From Henriciella sp. (GTDB taxonomy: Bacteria; Pseudomonadota; Alphaproteobacteria; Caulobacterales; Hyphomonadaceae), in the NCBI GenBank assembly GCA_027019605.1, contig JALUWJ010000257.1, positions 1 to 33,850 of the forward strand: a stretch of DNA of 33,850 nucleotides, given 5' to 3'. This document shows, piece by piece, positions 6,963 through 13,860 of this stretch. The translations under genes and the position numbers were made by a program. Position 1 is the first letter of the stretch. Each line of letters starts with the position of its first letter. Below the pieces are notes generated by a model. That model made no database searches and had not been told where the DNA came from. It worked only from the letters and a program-made list of their open reading frames with translations.

Positions 6963-7280
6963 ATGATTAAACTGACTTCTATCGCCATCATTTCTGCTTT
7001 GGCGGCGCCCGTTGCTCTCGCCGGGCCGGCCGAACGCTTCGAGCGCTTGGACAATCGCCTGGATCGACTCGAACGCCAGGGGGTAATCAAGCAGGGCTCT
7101 TATTGGGATCGCGTCGAAGATCGCATCGACCGGCGCGAAAACGTCATCGACCGCCGGGAAGACCGCCGCGACCGCGCTGTAAACAATGGACCACTGGACC
7201 GCGTTGAAGACCGGGTTGACCGTTTGGAAAATGTTCAAGACCGCCGTGAAGACAGACGCGATCGTCGCAATCTCTACTAG
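6963..7280 (+). CDS. Secreted Asp/Arg-rich repeat protein of unknown function
   Basis: A 105-residue protein with a clear signal peptide (residues 1-20, ending VALA) and a mature part made almost wholly of Asp, Arg, Glu and a few hydrophobics. After an entry segment RFERLDNRLDRLERQG, a 23-residue unit starting DRVEDRIDRREN (residues 49-71) recurs at residues 79-101 with a period of 30. The pattern suggests an alternating-charge helix or coiled coil that would sit in the periplasm or outside the cell. No catalytic motif is visible. The ATG is set by GGAGG 6 bases upstream; an ATG within that ribosome site would give a non-signal N terminus. A hairpin follows the stop. I do not know a function for such proteins. 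Confidence 0.8.
   Translation: MIKLTSIAIISALAAPVALAGPAERFERLDNRLDRLERQGVIKQGSYWDRVEDRIDRRENVIDRREDRRDRAVNNGPLDRVEDRVDRLENVQDRREDRRDRRNLY
7107..7265 (+). repeat. Two 69-base coding repeats, 90-base period
   Basis: Units at 7107-7175 and 7197-7265 both encode DRVEDR(I/V)DR(R/L)ENV(I/Q)DRREDRRDR. They are separated by a short linker encoding AVNNGPL. Three substitutions out of 23 residues distinguish the units. Confidence 0.85.
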
Positions 7281-7298
7281 GACGTCACAATCGAAGAT

Positions 7299-7322
7299 GG
7301 GCCAGACGGTTTTCGCTGGCCC
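7299..7322. terminator. Candidate terminator hairpin between convergent genes
   Basis: GGGCCAG (7299-7305) pairs with CTGGCCC (7316-7322) around a 10-base loop, followed by GTTTCACAGGTTT. The stem is strong but the T-run is broken. It lies between the stops of the Asp/Arg repeat gene and the GNAT gene. Confidence 0.5.
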
Positions 7323-7346
7323 GTTTCACAGGTTTGATCTTAGCGC

Positions 7347-7886
7347 TTAAAGCGATTTTGCCATGACGATGTCGTCATAGACTTCTTCGCCAACTTGAAA
7401 CTGCCGCGTACCCACTTGGGCGTAGCCTTCGCGTTTGTAGAAGGCGACGGCGCGGTGGTTTTCTTCATAGGTGCCGAGATATATTTTCGGGCAGTTCAAG
7501 CTCTGACCATGCAGATCAACCAGGCGGTTAAGCTCTTTGCCTGCGCCGGTGCCATGGAAGCGCGAGAACACATAAATGCGCTTTAGCTCAATATCGTTTT
7601 CGCCGGTCTCTTGCGGCAAGTCAGGAGGACACGCCACGGCGTAGCCAATCGGAGCGCTCGTCGGCGCATACTCGACCAACCAACACGCATAGCGTGGGTC
7701 ACTCGCCTCCAAAAATTTGCGGTAGACTTCTACACTATGCTGGACGCGGCAATGCTCGACCAGGGCCGGGCCTTTTATGTCAAACGGGAAGGCTTCTAAA
7801 AAGGTTGCCGCGCCGATGGCGGCGAGGGTTTCTTCCTCTCCGATCTCGGCGCGGCGAATTTTTATTTCAGATGCGTCGACCGACAT
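7347..7886 (-). CDS. GNAT family N-acetyltransferase
   Basis: A 179-residue acetyl-CoA-dependent N-acetyltransferase. The fold is visible as IKIRRAEIGEEETLAAIGAATF (strand 1 and helix 1), IGYAVACPP, ELKRIYVFSRFHGTGAGKELNRLV (motif A, the R-x-x-G-x-G/A pyrophosphate loop, about residues 109-116) and YEENHRAVAFYKREGYAQVGTRQF (motif B). Such enzymes acetylate small molecules, antibiotics or protein amino groups; the substrate is not evident. Its ATG overlaps the icd stop codon by one base (TAATG), so it is translated from the icd message. Confidence 0.88.
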   Translation of the reverse strand: MSVDASEIKIRRAEIGEEETLAAIGAATFLEAFPFDIKGPALVEHCRVQHSVEVYRKFLEASDPRYACWLVEYAPTSAPIGYAVACPPDLPQETGENDIELKRIYVFSRFHGTGAGKELNRLVDLHGQSLNCPKIYLGTYEENHRAVAFYKREGYAQVGTRQFQVGEEVYDDIVMAKSL

Positions 7887-9106
7887 TAGCCAGCAGACAT
7901 CGCTTTTTCGAAATTGTCGCCAACCGCATTGAGGAAGCCCTCAGTGGTCAGCCACTCTTGCTCTGGACCAACCAGAAGCGCGAGGTCTTTCGTCATCTGG
8001 CCGCCTTCAACGGTCTTGATGATCGTGTCTTCGAGCTTTTGGGCAAAGGCCGTCACCTCTGGCGTGTTGTCCATCCGGCCGCGATGCTGCAGGCCGCGCG
8101 TCCACGCGAAGATCGAAGCGATTGAGTTGGTTGAGGTCGCTTCGCCTTTCTGGTGGTTGCGGTAGTGACGGGTCACGGTGCCGTGCGCCGCTTCGGCTTC
8201 AACCGTCTTGCCATCGGGGGTCATCAGAACAGAGGTCATCAGGCCGAGAGAGCCGTAGCCTTGTGCGACGGTGTCAGACTGCACGTCGCCATCATAGTTC
8301 TTACACGCCCAGACATAGCCGCCAGACCATTTCATCGCAGCTGCCACCATGTCGTCGATGAGACGGTGCTCATAGGTGCCGCCAAATTCTGCGAAGGCGT
8401 CTTTAAACTCAGTGTCGAAGACTTCCTGGAAGATGTCTTTGAAACGGCCATCATACTTTTTCATGATGGTGTTCTTGGTTGAGAGATAGACCGGCCATTT
8501 GCGCTGCAGGCCGTAATTCATGCTGGCGCGCGCGAAATCGCGGATCGATTGATCCAGATTGTACATCCCCATCGCGATACCGGCTTCAGGGAAGTCGAAG
8601 ACTTCAAACTCTTGGCTGTCAGACCCGTCAGCGGCTTCCCATTTCATGGTCAGCTTACCGGCGCCAGGGACCAGGAAGTCAGTCGCTTTATACTGGTCAC
8701 CAAAGGCGTGACGGCCAACCACAACAGGCTGCGTCCAACCTGGAACAAGACGTGGCACATTGTTGATGACGATTGGCTCACGGAAGACAACGCCGCCGAG
8801 AATGTTGCGGATCGTGCCGTTCGGGCTGCGCCACATTTTCTTCAGACCAAACTCTTCAACGCGCGCTTCGTCTGGCGTGATGGTCGCGCACTTGACGGCA
8901 ACGCCATACTGTTTCGTCGCGTTCGCAGCGTCGATGGTGATTTGGTCGTCTGTTTCGTCCCGCGATTCAATCGAAAGGTCGTAATATTTCAGGTCTACAT
9001 CGAGATAGGGGTTGATGAGCTTGTCCTTGATCATCTGCCAGATGATGCGGGTCATTTCATCGCCGTCCATTTCAACGATTGGGTTTTCGACCTTGATCTT
9101 TGCCAT
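7886..9106 (-). CDS. icd: NADP-dependent isocitrate dehydrogenase (eukaryote-like type)
   Basis: A 406-residue enzyme of the TCA cycle that oxidises isocitrate to 2-oxoglutarate and CO2. The N terminus [24 protein letters not shown], the isocitrate-binding segment [15 protein letters not shown], and [27 protein letters not shown] are diagnostic of the dimeric subfamily shared with eukaryotic IDH1/2. [10 protein letters not shown] supplies metal-binding aspartates, and [12 protein letters not shown] is the cofactor-site segment. Length matches. AAAGGA stands 9 bases before the ATG. It is transcribed away from trmJ, with a good promoter candidate in the 126-base gap, and its stop codon overlaps the GNAT start. 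Confidence 0.97.
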   Translation of the reverse strand: MAKIKVENPIVEMDGDEMTRIIWQMIKDKLINPYLDVDLKYYDLSIESRDETDDQITIDAANATKQYGVAVKCATITPDEARVEEFGLKKMWRSPNGTIRNILGGVVFREPIVINNVPRLVPGWTQPVVVGRHAFGDQYKATDFLVPGAGKLTMKWEAADGSDSQEFEVFDFPEAGIAMGMYNLDQSIRDFARASMNYGLQRKWPVYLSTKNTIMKKYDGRFKDIFQEVFDTEFKDAFAEFGGTYEHRLIDDMVAAAMKWSGGYVWACKNYDGDVQSDTVAQGYGSLGLMTSVLMTPDGKTVEAEAAHGTVTRHYRNHQKGEATSTNSIASIFAWTRGLQHRGRMDNTPEVTAFAQKLEDTIIKTVEGGQMTKDLALLVGPEQEWLTTEGFLNAVGDNFEKAMSAG

Positions 9107-9142
9107 GAGAGGAAGTCCTTTGCCTTTATAGGTTTGGGGCCG

Positions 9143-9170
9143 CCTATAGCAGGTCTACCAGCGGCGTCAA
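9143..9170 (-). promoter_or_regulatory. Candidate sigma70-type promoter for icd
   Basis: On the minus strand TTGACG (9170-9165) and TATAGG (9148-9143) are separated by 16 bases. The predicted start near 9136 gives a leader of about 30 bases before the icd ATG. Confidence 0.5.
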
Positions 9171-9190
9171 AAGGGGACCTGCGGCTTTCG

Positions 9191-9204
9191 ATTGGTTGAC
9201 CAAT
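9191..9204. promoter_or_regulatory. 14-base palindrome ATTGGT-TG-ACCAAT, possible operator
   Basis: Perfect 6-base arms around a 2-base centre lie between the divergent icd and trmJ genes, about 20 bases upstream of the icd -35 and 29 before trmJ. The arms equal those of PdhR/FadR-type GntR sites, but those have a 3-base centre, so the regulator is uncertain. Confidence 0.35.
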
Positions 9205-9232
9205 AACAATCGGATGAGGCAGGTGGGGCGCC

Positions 9233-9982
9233 ATGACATCTTCTGCGCCCATAATCATTCTTCACCGTCCACAACTTGGCGAAAATATCGGATCGGCCGC
9301 GCGCGCCATGTTGAACTTCGGTCTGACTGAGTTGCGGCTGGTCTCGCCCCGGGATGGTTGGCCCAATCCTGCCGCTGATACCCTGTCAGCCGGGGCGTTT
9401 CAGGCAGGTGTGAGCGTTGGCGTTTTCGAGACCGTAGAAGCGGCGCTCGCAGATCTTGGCACGGTCTTGGCGACGACCGCACGCCCGCGCGGCATGGAAA
9501 AAGACGTCGTGGACGCGGCTGGCGGCGTACAGTTGATCCAGGCGCGGGCGCAAAAGACAGGCATTCTTTTCGGCGCAGAGAATCACGGATTGCCGAGTGA
9601 AGTGGTCGGGCTGGCGGATGCGATTCTCACCTATCCGGTGAATCCCAGTTTCGCGTCCCTGAATTTAGCCCAAGCGGTAGGTGTGTTTTGTGCCAGCTGG
9701 GGCGCAAGTCAGGGCGCGGTTGGACGCTGGGAGGGCGAGAAAGCCGGCGTCGAACCCCCGGCATCGAAAGAAGATCTCATCCGCATGTTCGAGCATTTGG
9801 AAGAAGAGCTTGAGCGGGCAGGGTACTTTTATCCACCTGACAAAACCCCGCTGATGAAGACCAATATCCGCAACGCTTTCATTCGCGGGAATTGGACGAC
9901 GCAGGAAGTGCGGACGTTTCGAGGCGCGATCAAAGCGCTCGCACATGGCCGCGGTAAAGCGCGCGTGGTGCGTGACGACTAA
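9233..9982 (+). CDS. trmJ: tRNA (cytidine/uridine-2'-O-)-methyltransferase TrmJ
   Basis: A 249-residue SPOUT (SpoU/TrmH-class) methyltransferase that 2'-O-methylates position 32 in the tRNA anticodon loop with S-adenosylmethionine. Motif 1 is RPQLGENIGSAARAMLNFGL (residues 12-31). Motif 2 is ILFGAENHGLPSEVV, and motif 3 is YPVNPSFASLNLAQAVGVF; together they form the knot. The C-terminal tail (PPDKTPLMKTNIRNAFIRGNWTTQEVRTFRGAIKAL) is the TrmJ-type helical extension that contacts tRNA. AGGTGGGG lies before the ATG. Its stop overlaps the stop of the opposite-strand TIGR02301 gene. Confidence 0.93.
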   Translation: MTSSAPIIILHRPQLGENIGSAARAMLNFGLTELRLVSPRDGWPNPAADTLSAGAFQAGVSVGVFETVEAALADLGTVLATTARPRGMEKDVVDAAGGVQLIQARAQKTGILFGAENHGLPSEVVGLADAILTYPVNPSFASLNLAQAVGVFCASWGASQGAVGRWEGEKAGVEPPASKEDLIRMFEHLEEELERAGYFYPPDKTPLMKTNIRNAFIRGNWTTQEVRTFRGAIKALAHGRGKARVVRDD

Positions 9983-10416
9983 CGCGGTCTGGGCGCGACT
10001 GGATTGGCACCAGGGATGTTGGATTGCACCAAACGCGCCGACAGGTCTCGCCCTTCGGCGGCATAGGTTTTTTCCGCGCTCACGGCGTTGCTGTCGCAAG
10101 CAGGGTGTAAATCACTGCCCCACGAGAAACCGGCATTAAATCCGTTGACCAATGATCGACGCAGGCCGCCTTGATACGGGGCTTCGAGCTCGAGCAGGCG
10201 AAGCATATAGCTGCGCCAATATTGATCGTTGCGTCCATTGCAGGCCACGCGAATTGCGTGCGCCTTGCCAAGCACTTCGGCCAGGGCGGTGACGTCCCGA
10301 TAATAATCTTGTGACTGGACGCTGGTCTGGCCTTGCGCCGGAAGAGCTGGCAACAAAGCTGAAACCCCAAAAACAATCCCTGCGAGGAGAGCGCGATGCG
10401 GCACCTTTTGATTCAT
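9979..10416 (-). CDS. TIGR02301-like secreted protein
   Basis: A 145-residue protein with a signal peptide (about residues 1-30, ALLAGIVFGVSALLPALPAQG). The mature part resembles the alphaproteobacterial TIGR02301 family, of unknown function: DVTALAEVLGKAHAIRVACNG, YWRSYMLRLLELEAPYQGGLRRSLVNGFNAGFSWG, HPACDSNAVSAEKTYAAEGRDL. Two cysteines in the mature part (in VACNG and PACDS) may form a disulfide. An in-frame start at 10467 exists, but the ATG at 10416 follows AAAGGATTTTGC and begins a normal signal peptide. This start lies 21 bases inside the divergently transcribed dehydrogenase gene. Confidence 0.82.
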   Translation of the reverse strand: MNQKVPHRALLAGIVFGVSALLPALPAQGQTSVQSQDYYRDVTALAEVLGKAHAIRVACNGRNDQYWRSYMLRLLELEAPYQGGLRRSLVNGFNAGFSWGSDLHPACDSNAVSAEKTYAAEGRDLSARLVQSNIPGANPVAPRPR

Positions 10417-11373
10417 GCAAAATCCTTTGCCCGGGTCGAGGACGCGTTGAAGAGATTCTCCAGCCAAATTTCACCCTTAGTCCTAGATGATGAAGGACAC
10501 CTGAAGCATCCTTGGGGCGAGAGTGAGGCAGAGGGCGCAATCGCTTACGGAACGCAGGACGCGTATTTCAGTCCCGCCGTGACCACATTCTTTCAAACAC
10601 TCATGGGATTTGAGCGCCTTGAATGGTTCCAATCCTCCGCGGCAGGCGTGGAGCATCCGCTAATCCAGGCGGTCGGTAAAAAGGCGGACCTGTTCTCCGG
10701 AAGCCACGAACAGTCAGAAGCCATAGCAGAATGGGTGCTGTGGTCCGGGCTCGACTTTTTTCAGGGCGGCGCGCGTCGACGCCGCGCCCAGGCAGAGAAA
10801 AACTGGACGCGTTTGCCGTTCCGCGAATTGGCCGGCACCAAATGGCTGATCATCGGATTTGGCGCGATTGGGCAAGCCTGTGGTCGGCGATTGCGCGCGC
10901 TCGGGTGCGATGTGACCGGTGTCCGACGCAGCGGCGGGGAAGATCCTGCGGCCAACCGTATTGCGACCCCTGATGCGGTTCCGGGTTTGCTCGGCGAGGC
11001 GGATGTCGTCTTGCTCAGCCTGCCGCTCACGCCCGCGACCGAAAATATGGCCGGCGATGCGGTTTTCAGCGCGATGAAGGAAGACAGCCTGTTCATCAAT
11101 GTTGGACGCGGCGGTCTCGTCGATGAGACGGCATTGTTGAGCGCGCTCGATCAGGGCCGCCCCGCCGCCGCTTATCTCGATGTAGTGAGGGAAGAGCCTT
11201 TGCCCGCAGAGCACGTTATCTGGTCGCATCCAAAGATTACGCTGACCCCGCACATCTCTGCACTGACCGAAGGCTCTAAAGTCAGAACTGATCAAGTCTT
11301 TCTTGAAAACCTGGAAGCCTTCCTGGCGCAAAAACCGCTTCGAAACGCGGTCGGGTCGGATGAATTCGCGTAA
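10396..11373 (+). CDS. D-2-hydroxyacid dehydrogenase (GhrA-like)
   Basis: A 325-residue NAD(P)-dependent enzyme of the D-isomer 2-hydroxyacid dehydrogenase family, which reduces glyoxylate, hydroxypyruvate or related 2-oxoacids. The Rossmann core is seen in GTKWLIIGFGAIGQACGRRLRALGCDVTGVRR (GxGxxG), then EADVVLLSLPLTPATENM and LFINVGRGGLVDETAL, which carries the substrate-binding Arg. REEPLP carries the catalytic Glu and TPHISA the catalytic His. The N-terminal substrate domain (LLIHAKSFARVEDALKRF) fits a GhrA-like subgroup; the substrate is not proven. The ATG follows GAGGAGAG at good spacing. Its first 21 bases overlap the start of the TIGR02301 gene on the other strand. Confidence 0.9.
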   Translation: MRHLLIHAKSFARVEDALKRFSSQISPLVLDDEGHLKHPWGESEAEGAIAYGTQDAYFSPAVTTFFQTLMGFERLEWFQSSAAGVEHPLIQAVGKKADLFSGSHEQSEAIAEWVLWSGLDFFQGGARRRRAQAEKNWTRLPFRELAGTKWLIIGFGAIGQACGRRLRALGCDVTGVRRSGGEDPAANRIATPDAVPGLLGEADVVLLSLPLTPATENMAGDAVFSAMKEDSLFINVGRGGLVDETALLSALDQGRPAAAYLDVVREEPLPAEHVIWSHPKITLTPHISALTEGSKVRTDQVFLENLEAFLAQKPLRNAVGSDEFA

Positions 11374-11389
11374 GCATCCAGTTTTGTGC

Positions 11390-11395
11390 TATACT
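11390..11395 (+). promoter_or_regulatory. Candidate -10 element for the aspartyl protease gene
   Basis: TATACT ends 6 bases before the ATG at 11402, which would make a leaderless transcript. No convincing -35 is visible and there is no Shine-Dalgarno sequence. Confidence 0.25.
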
Positions 11396-11401
11396 GCCGA
11401 A

Positions 11402-12376
11402 ATGGTACAACTAGGTTCGCACATTAGACCGCGGACTAGAGATTTGATTTTGATCGTTTGCGCGATCCTGCTCTGGTCGACGACCCTGTTTGCCAACGCT
11501 TCTGAACACCGCACCCTGTCGTTCGCTGAAACCACGCGAATCGGGCCCGTCATAAATGTCGAAGTCAACGGCATCGCGACCACGGCGTTGCTCGATACCG
11601 GCGCGACCGTTGCGCTCATCGATGATGATTATCTGACCGAGCATGAACCGCCGGAATTCCTCGATGTGCAAGCGCGGATATTGGGGCTGGGCGGATTGCG
11701 CGAGTATCCGACGACGACGCTGCAGCACCTAACCGTCGGAGAGCGCTCATGGCAGGATGTGCGAGTCGCAGTGAATTCCAGTCATCGGTTCCCGGTTGAT
11801 CATAGCATCCTACCGATTTCGCTGTTCCAAACCTCGATTGTCGACTTCGAATTCAGCAAGTCGCAGGTGCATCTTTATGATGGTCGCCCGAGACGTGTTC
11901 GCAACGCGCCAAAGTCAGTGATCCGATACAAAGAGGACCAGCGTCTGATCTTCGTGCCGGTCAAGATCAACGGCGTGAGAGGCTTAGCCTTGATCGATAC
12001 AGGCGCGGAACGGAGCTTTGTAAATCCGGCTTACGCGCGCCGGGCAAAAGCCGTCCCGGAAGAGTATGAGCAAGAGCGCATGCAGGGCAGCGATTTGTCG
12101 ACCAAGACGGCCCACCTCTACACGTTTCGTAAGTTTGAGATCGGTGAATTTGGCATCGCAAGAACAAAAATCCCTGTCCTGCGAACAGATTTGTTTGAGG
12201 CGCTAGGATACACCGACACACCAATGATGGTGATGGGAATGGATTTTCTTCACCACTTTCGCCTTCAGGTCGATCGCAAGCGAAAGCGAATTACGATGGT
12301 TCAAGTGCAGGAGCGATACCCGCGTTCGCGGCTTCGTCCGCAAGCAGCTCGCATCAGCGATTATTTTGATCGCTAA
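11402..12376 (+). CDS. Retropepsin-like aspartyl protease family protein with two DTGA motifs
   Basis: A 324-residue protein with an N-terminal signal or anchor segment (about residues 14-33) and two retroviral-type aspartyl protease domains in tandem. The first has TALLDTGATVALID (Asp65) followed by RILGLGG; the second has LALIDTGAERSFVN (Asp199) and a later MMVMGMDFLHHF strand. Retroviral enzymes use two chains with one DTG each; here both catalytic Asp residues are in one chain, so a single-chain active site is plausible. It likely acts in the periplasm on unknown targets. Upstream in-frame ATGs (11303, 11360) lie inside the dehydrogenase gene and would spoil the signal peptide. The extreme C terminus is Arg-rich. 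Confidence 0.8.
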   Translation: MVQLGSHIRPRTRDLILIVCAILLWSTTLFANASEHRTLSFAETTRIGPVINVEVNGIATTALLDTGATVALIDDDYLTEHEPPEFLDVQARILGLGGLREYPTTTLQHLTVGERSWQDVRVAVNSSHRFPVDHSILPISLFQTSIVDFEFSKSQVHLYDGRPRRVRNAPKSVIRYKEDQRLIFVPVKINGVRGLALIDTGAERSFVNPAYARRAKAVPEEYEQERMQGSDLSTKTAHLYTFRKFEIGEFGIARTKIPVLRTDLFEALGYTDTPMMVMGMDFLHHFRLQVDRKRKRITMVQVQERYPRSRLRPQAARISDYFDR

Positions 12377-12444
12377 TTAGCGTTTGCTTTCCCTACCGTT
12401 ACGCGCCCGACTGAGGATGCACAATCAGTTTGGGAGTAAGACAA

Positions 12445-13230
12445 ATGGCATATGCGCCTTTTGATTTGACGGGCAAAGTCGCACTCGTCACCGGCGGTAA
12501 TCGCGGGATTGGTTATGGTATGGCGGAGGCGCTCGCCGCCTCAAATGCAAGCGTCGCGATATGGGGACGAAAAGAAGCTGCGAACTCGGCGGCGGTTGAG
12601 TCTCTGTCGAAACTCGGCGCGGGCGAAGTGAAAGCCTGGACGGTTGATGTTTCCGACGAGCAGGCAGTTATTGATGCCACAGCAGACGTCGTGTCCAGCC
12701 TCGGCCGGATTGATAGCTGCTTTGCCAATGCTGGGGTCGGCTTTGGGGCGCCGAGCTTCACCGAAATGACGACCGAGATCTGGCGTAAGAATATGGCAGT
12801 CAACTTGGACGGCGCCTTTTGGACTTTGCGTGAAAGCGTGAAGCACATGACAGAACGCGCAAAAGCGGGTGACCCGGGCGGGTCTGTTGTTGGGGTCGCA
12901 TCGCTTGCAGGGATCGAGGGCGCCGCGCGCAATCAAGCCTATGCGGCGACCAAAGGCGGTCTGCCGTCCATGATCCGCGGGATTGCAGCTGAGTGTGGTC
13001 GCTATGGCATTCGCGCAAATTCAATTCTGCCAGGTTGGATCGCCACCGACATGACAGAGCTCGCGCAAGGCAATGACGTGTTCACATCCAAAGTCATTAC
13101 CCGCGTCCCGATCCGGCGCTGGGGCGAACCGGAAGATTTTGGCGGCATGGCTGTGTATCTTGCGAGTGATGCCTCAAAATACCATTCGGGAACGACTTGT
13201 ATCATCGATGGTGGGTACGCGATTTTCTAG
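12445..13230 (+). CDS. SDR family oxidoreductase
   Basis: A 261-residue short-chain dehydrogenase/reductase with NAD(P)-dependent oxidoreductase activity on an unknown alcohol or ketone. The cofactor motif is TGGNRGIG (about residues 16-23), and the NAG motif appears in CFANAGVGF. The catalytic Ser is in VVGVASLAG, and the catalytic Tyr and Lys are in YAATKGG. The C terminus DGGYAIF and SILPGWIATDM are typical of classical SDRs such as gluconate 5-dehydrogenase or 3-oxoacyl-ACP reductase-like enzymes. A TTG at 12430 is in frame, but GGGAGTAAG precedes the ATG at 12445. A strong terminator follows 21 bases after the stop. Confidence 0.92.
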   Translation: MAYAPFDLTGKVALVTGGNRGIGYGMAEALAASNASVAIWGRKEAANSAAVESLSKLGAGEVKAWTVDVSDEQAVIDATADVVSSLGRIDSCFANAGVGFGAPSFTEMTTEIWRKNMAVNLDGAFWTLRESVKHMTERAKAGDPGGSVVGVASLAGIEGAARNQAYAATKGGLPSMIRGIAAECGRYGIRANSILPGWIATDMTELAQGNDVFTSKVITRVPIRRWGEPEDFGGMAVYLASDASKYHSGTTCIIDGGYAIF

Positions 13231-13251
13231 CGCCCCAAACCCTCCACATAA

Positions 13252-13282
13252 AAAAGGCCCTGCACATTTGGCAGGGCCTTTT
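13252..13282. terminator. Strong bidirectional Rho-independent terminator
   Basis: A 12-base perfect stem (AAAAGGCCCTGC with GCAGGGCCTTTT) encloses a 7-base loop. A-rich and T-rich flanks give a T-run in both directions. It separates the convergent SDR and acidic lipoprotein genes and should end both transcripts. Confidence 0.9.
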
Positions 13283-13305
13283 CTATTTCGGTGAAGCAAA
13301 CAGCC

Positions 13306-13686
13306 TTATTCGGTTGTTTCTTCTTCAACAGCTTCGACAGCGTCTTCCGCAGCTTCTTCAGCTGCATCCATGATGTCTCCGGCAGCTTCGGTAACCGCAT
13401 CGCCAGCTTCGGTAGCCATGTCAGCAGCAGCATCAACAGCGTCAGAAGCTGTCTCTTCAGCCGCGTCTACGACGTCGCTTACCGCATCAGAAGCAGTTTC
13501 TGCTGTATCAGCAGCGGCCTCTTCAGTTGAGTCAGCGGCAGCTTCAACAGCCTCGCCAGTTGCTTCCGCTGCATCACCTGCAGCTTCTTCGACGACGTCT
13601 GCAGTCGACTCCGCGGCTTCCTCAGCAGCTGTACAAGCGACCAAACCGGCCGCAGCGATCGCTGCAATCCAAAGTTTCTTGCTCAT
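13306..13686 (-). CDS. Highly acidic, low-complexity Ala/Glu/Asp lipoprotein
   Basis: A 126-residue predicted lipoprotein. The signal sequence MSKKLWIAAIAAAGLVAC ends in lipobox LVAC (Cys18). The remaining 108 residues use only nine amino acids (Ala, Glu, Asp, Thr, Ser, Val, Gly, Met, Ile). There is no Lys, Arg, Pro, Leu or aromatic residue, and the net charge is strongly negative. Hydrophobic residues recur as in DAVSDVVDAAEETASDAVDAAADMA, suggesting an amphipathic helix like LEA or apolipoprotein-type repeats. GGGGAAGAGAGA precedes the ATG at 13686; the longer in-frame start at 13800 has no signal sequence at its head. I do not recognise a function; spacer, surface-charge or desiccation roles are only guesses. 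Confidence 0.82.
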   Translation of the reverse strand: MSKKLWIAAIAAAGLVACTAAEEAAESTADVVEEAAGDAAEATGEAVEAAADSTEEAAADTAETASDAVSDVVDAAEETASDAVDAAADMATEAGDAVTEAAGDIMDAAEEAAEDAVEAVEEETTE

Positions 13687-13860
13687 TCTCTCTTCCCCTC
13701 TAGAAGATACGCCATGATTGGCGTGACCGAATTGTACGGGAATCGCGGATAAATTGCAGGGGGAAACTGCAGGCAGGCCTTTTCGTCCAAATTTCCGCAT
13801 GGGAATGCCTTGTCTTGCCGCAAGGTTGCTCTCCTATCAGGCAAGAAACAGGAGGCACTT

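Noticed and set aside
6963-7280. Coding repeats as a CRISPR-like or tandem non-coding array
   Set aside because: The two units lie in frame within a signal-peptide protein and vary mainly at third codon positions, so they are protein repeats.
10714-11331. A 205-codon open frame antisense to the 2-hydroxyacid dehydrogenase
   Set aside because: Shadow of a well-supported enzyme gene; composition is not protein-like and no domain is recognisable.
13370-13717. Ser/Ala-rich plus-strand frame opposite the acidic lipoprotein
   Set aside because: It is the complement of GCN/GAN-rich repeats; it has no signal peptide or ribosome site, whereas the minus-strand frame has both a lipobox and a good ribosome site.
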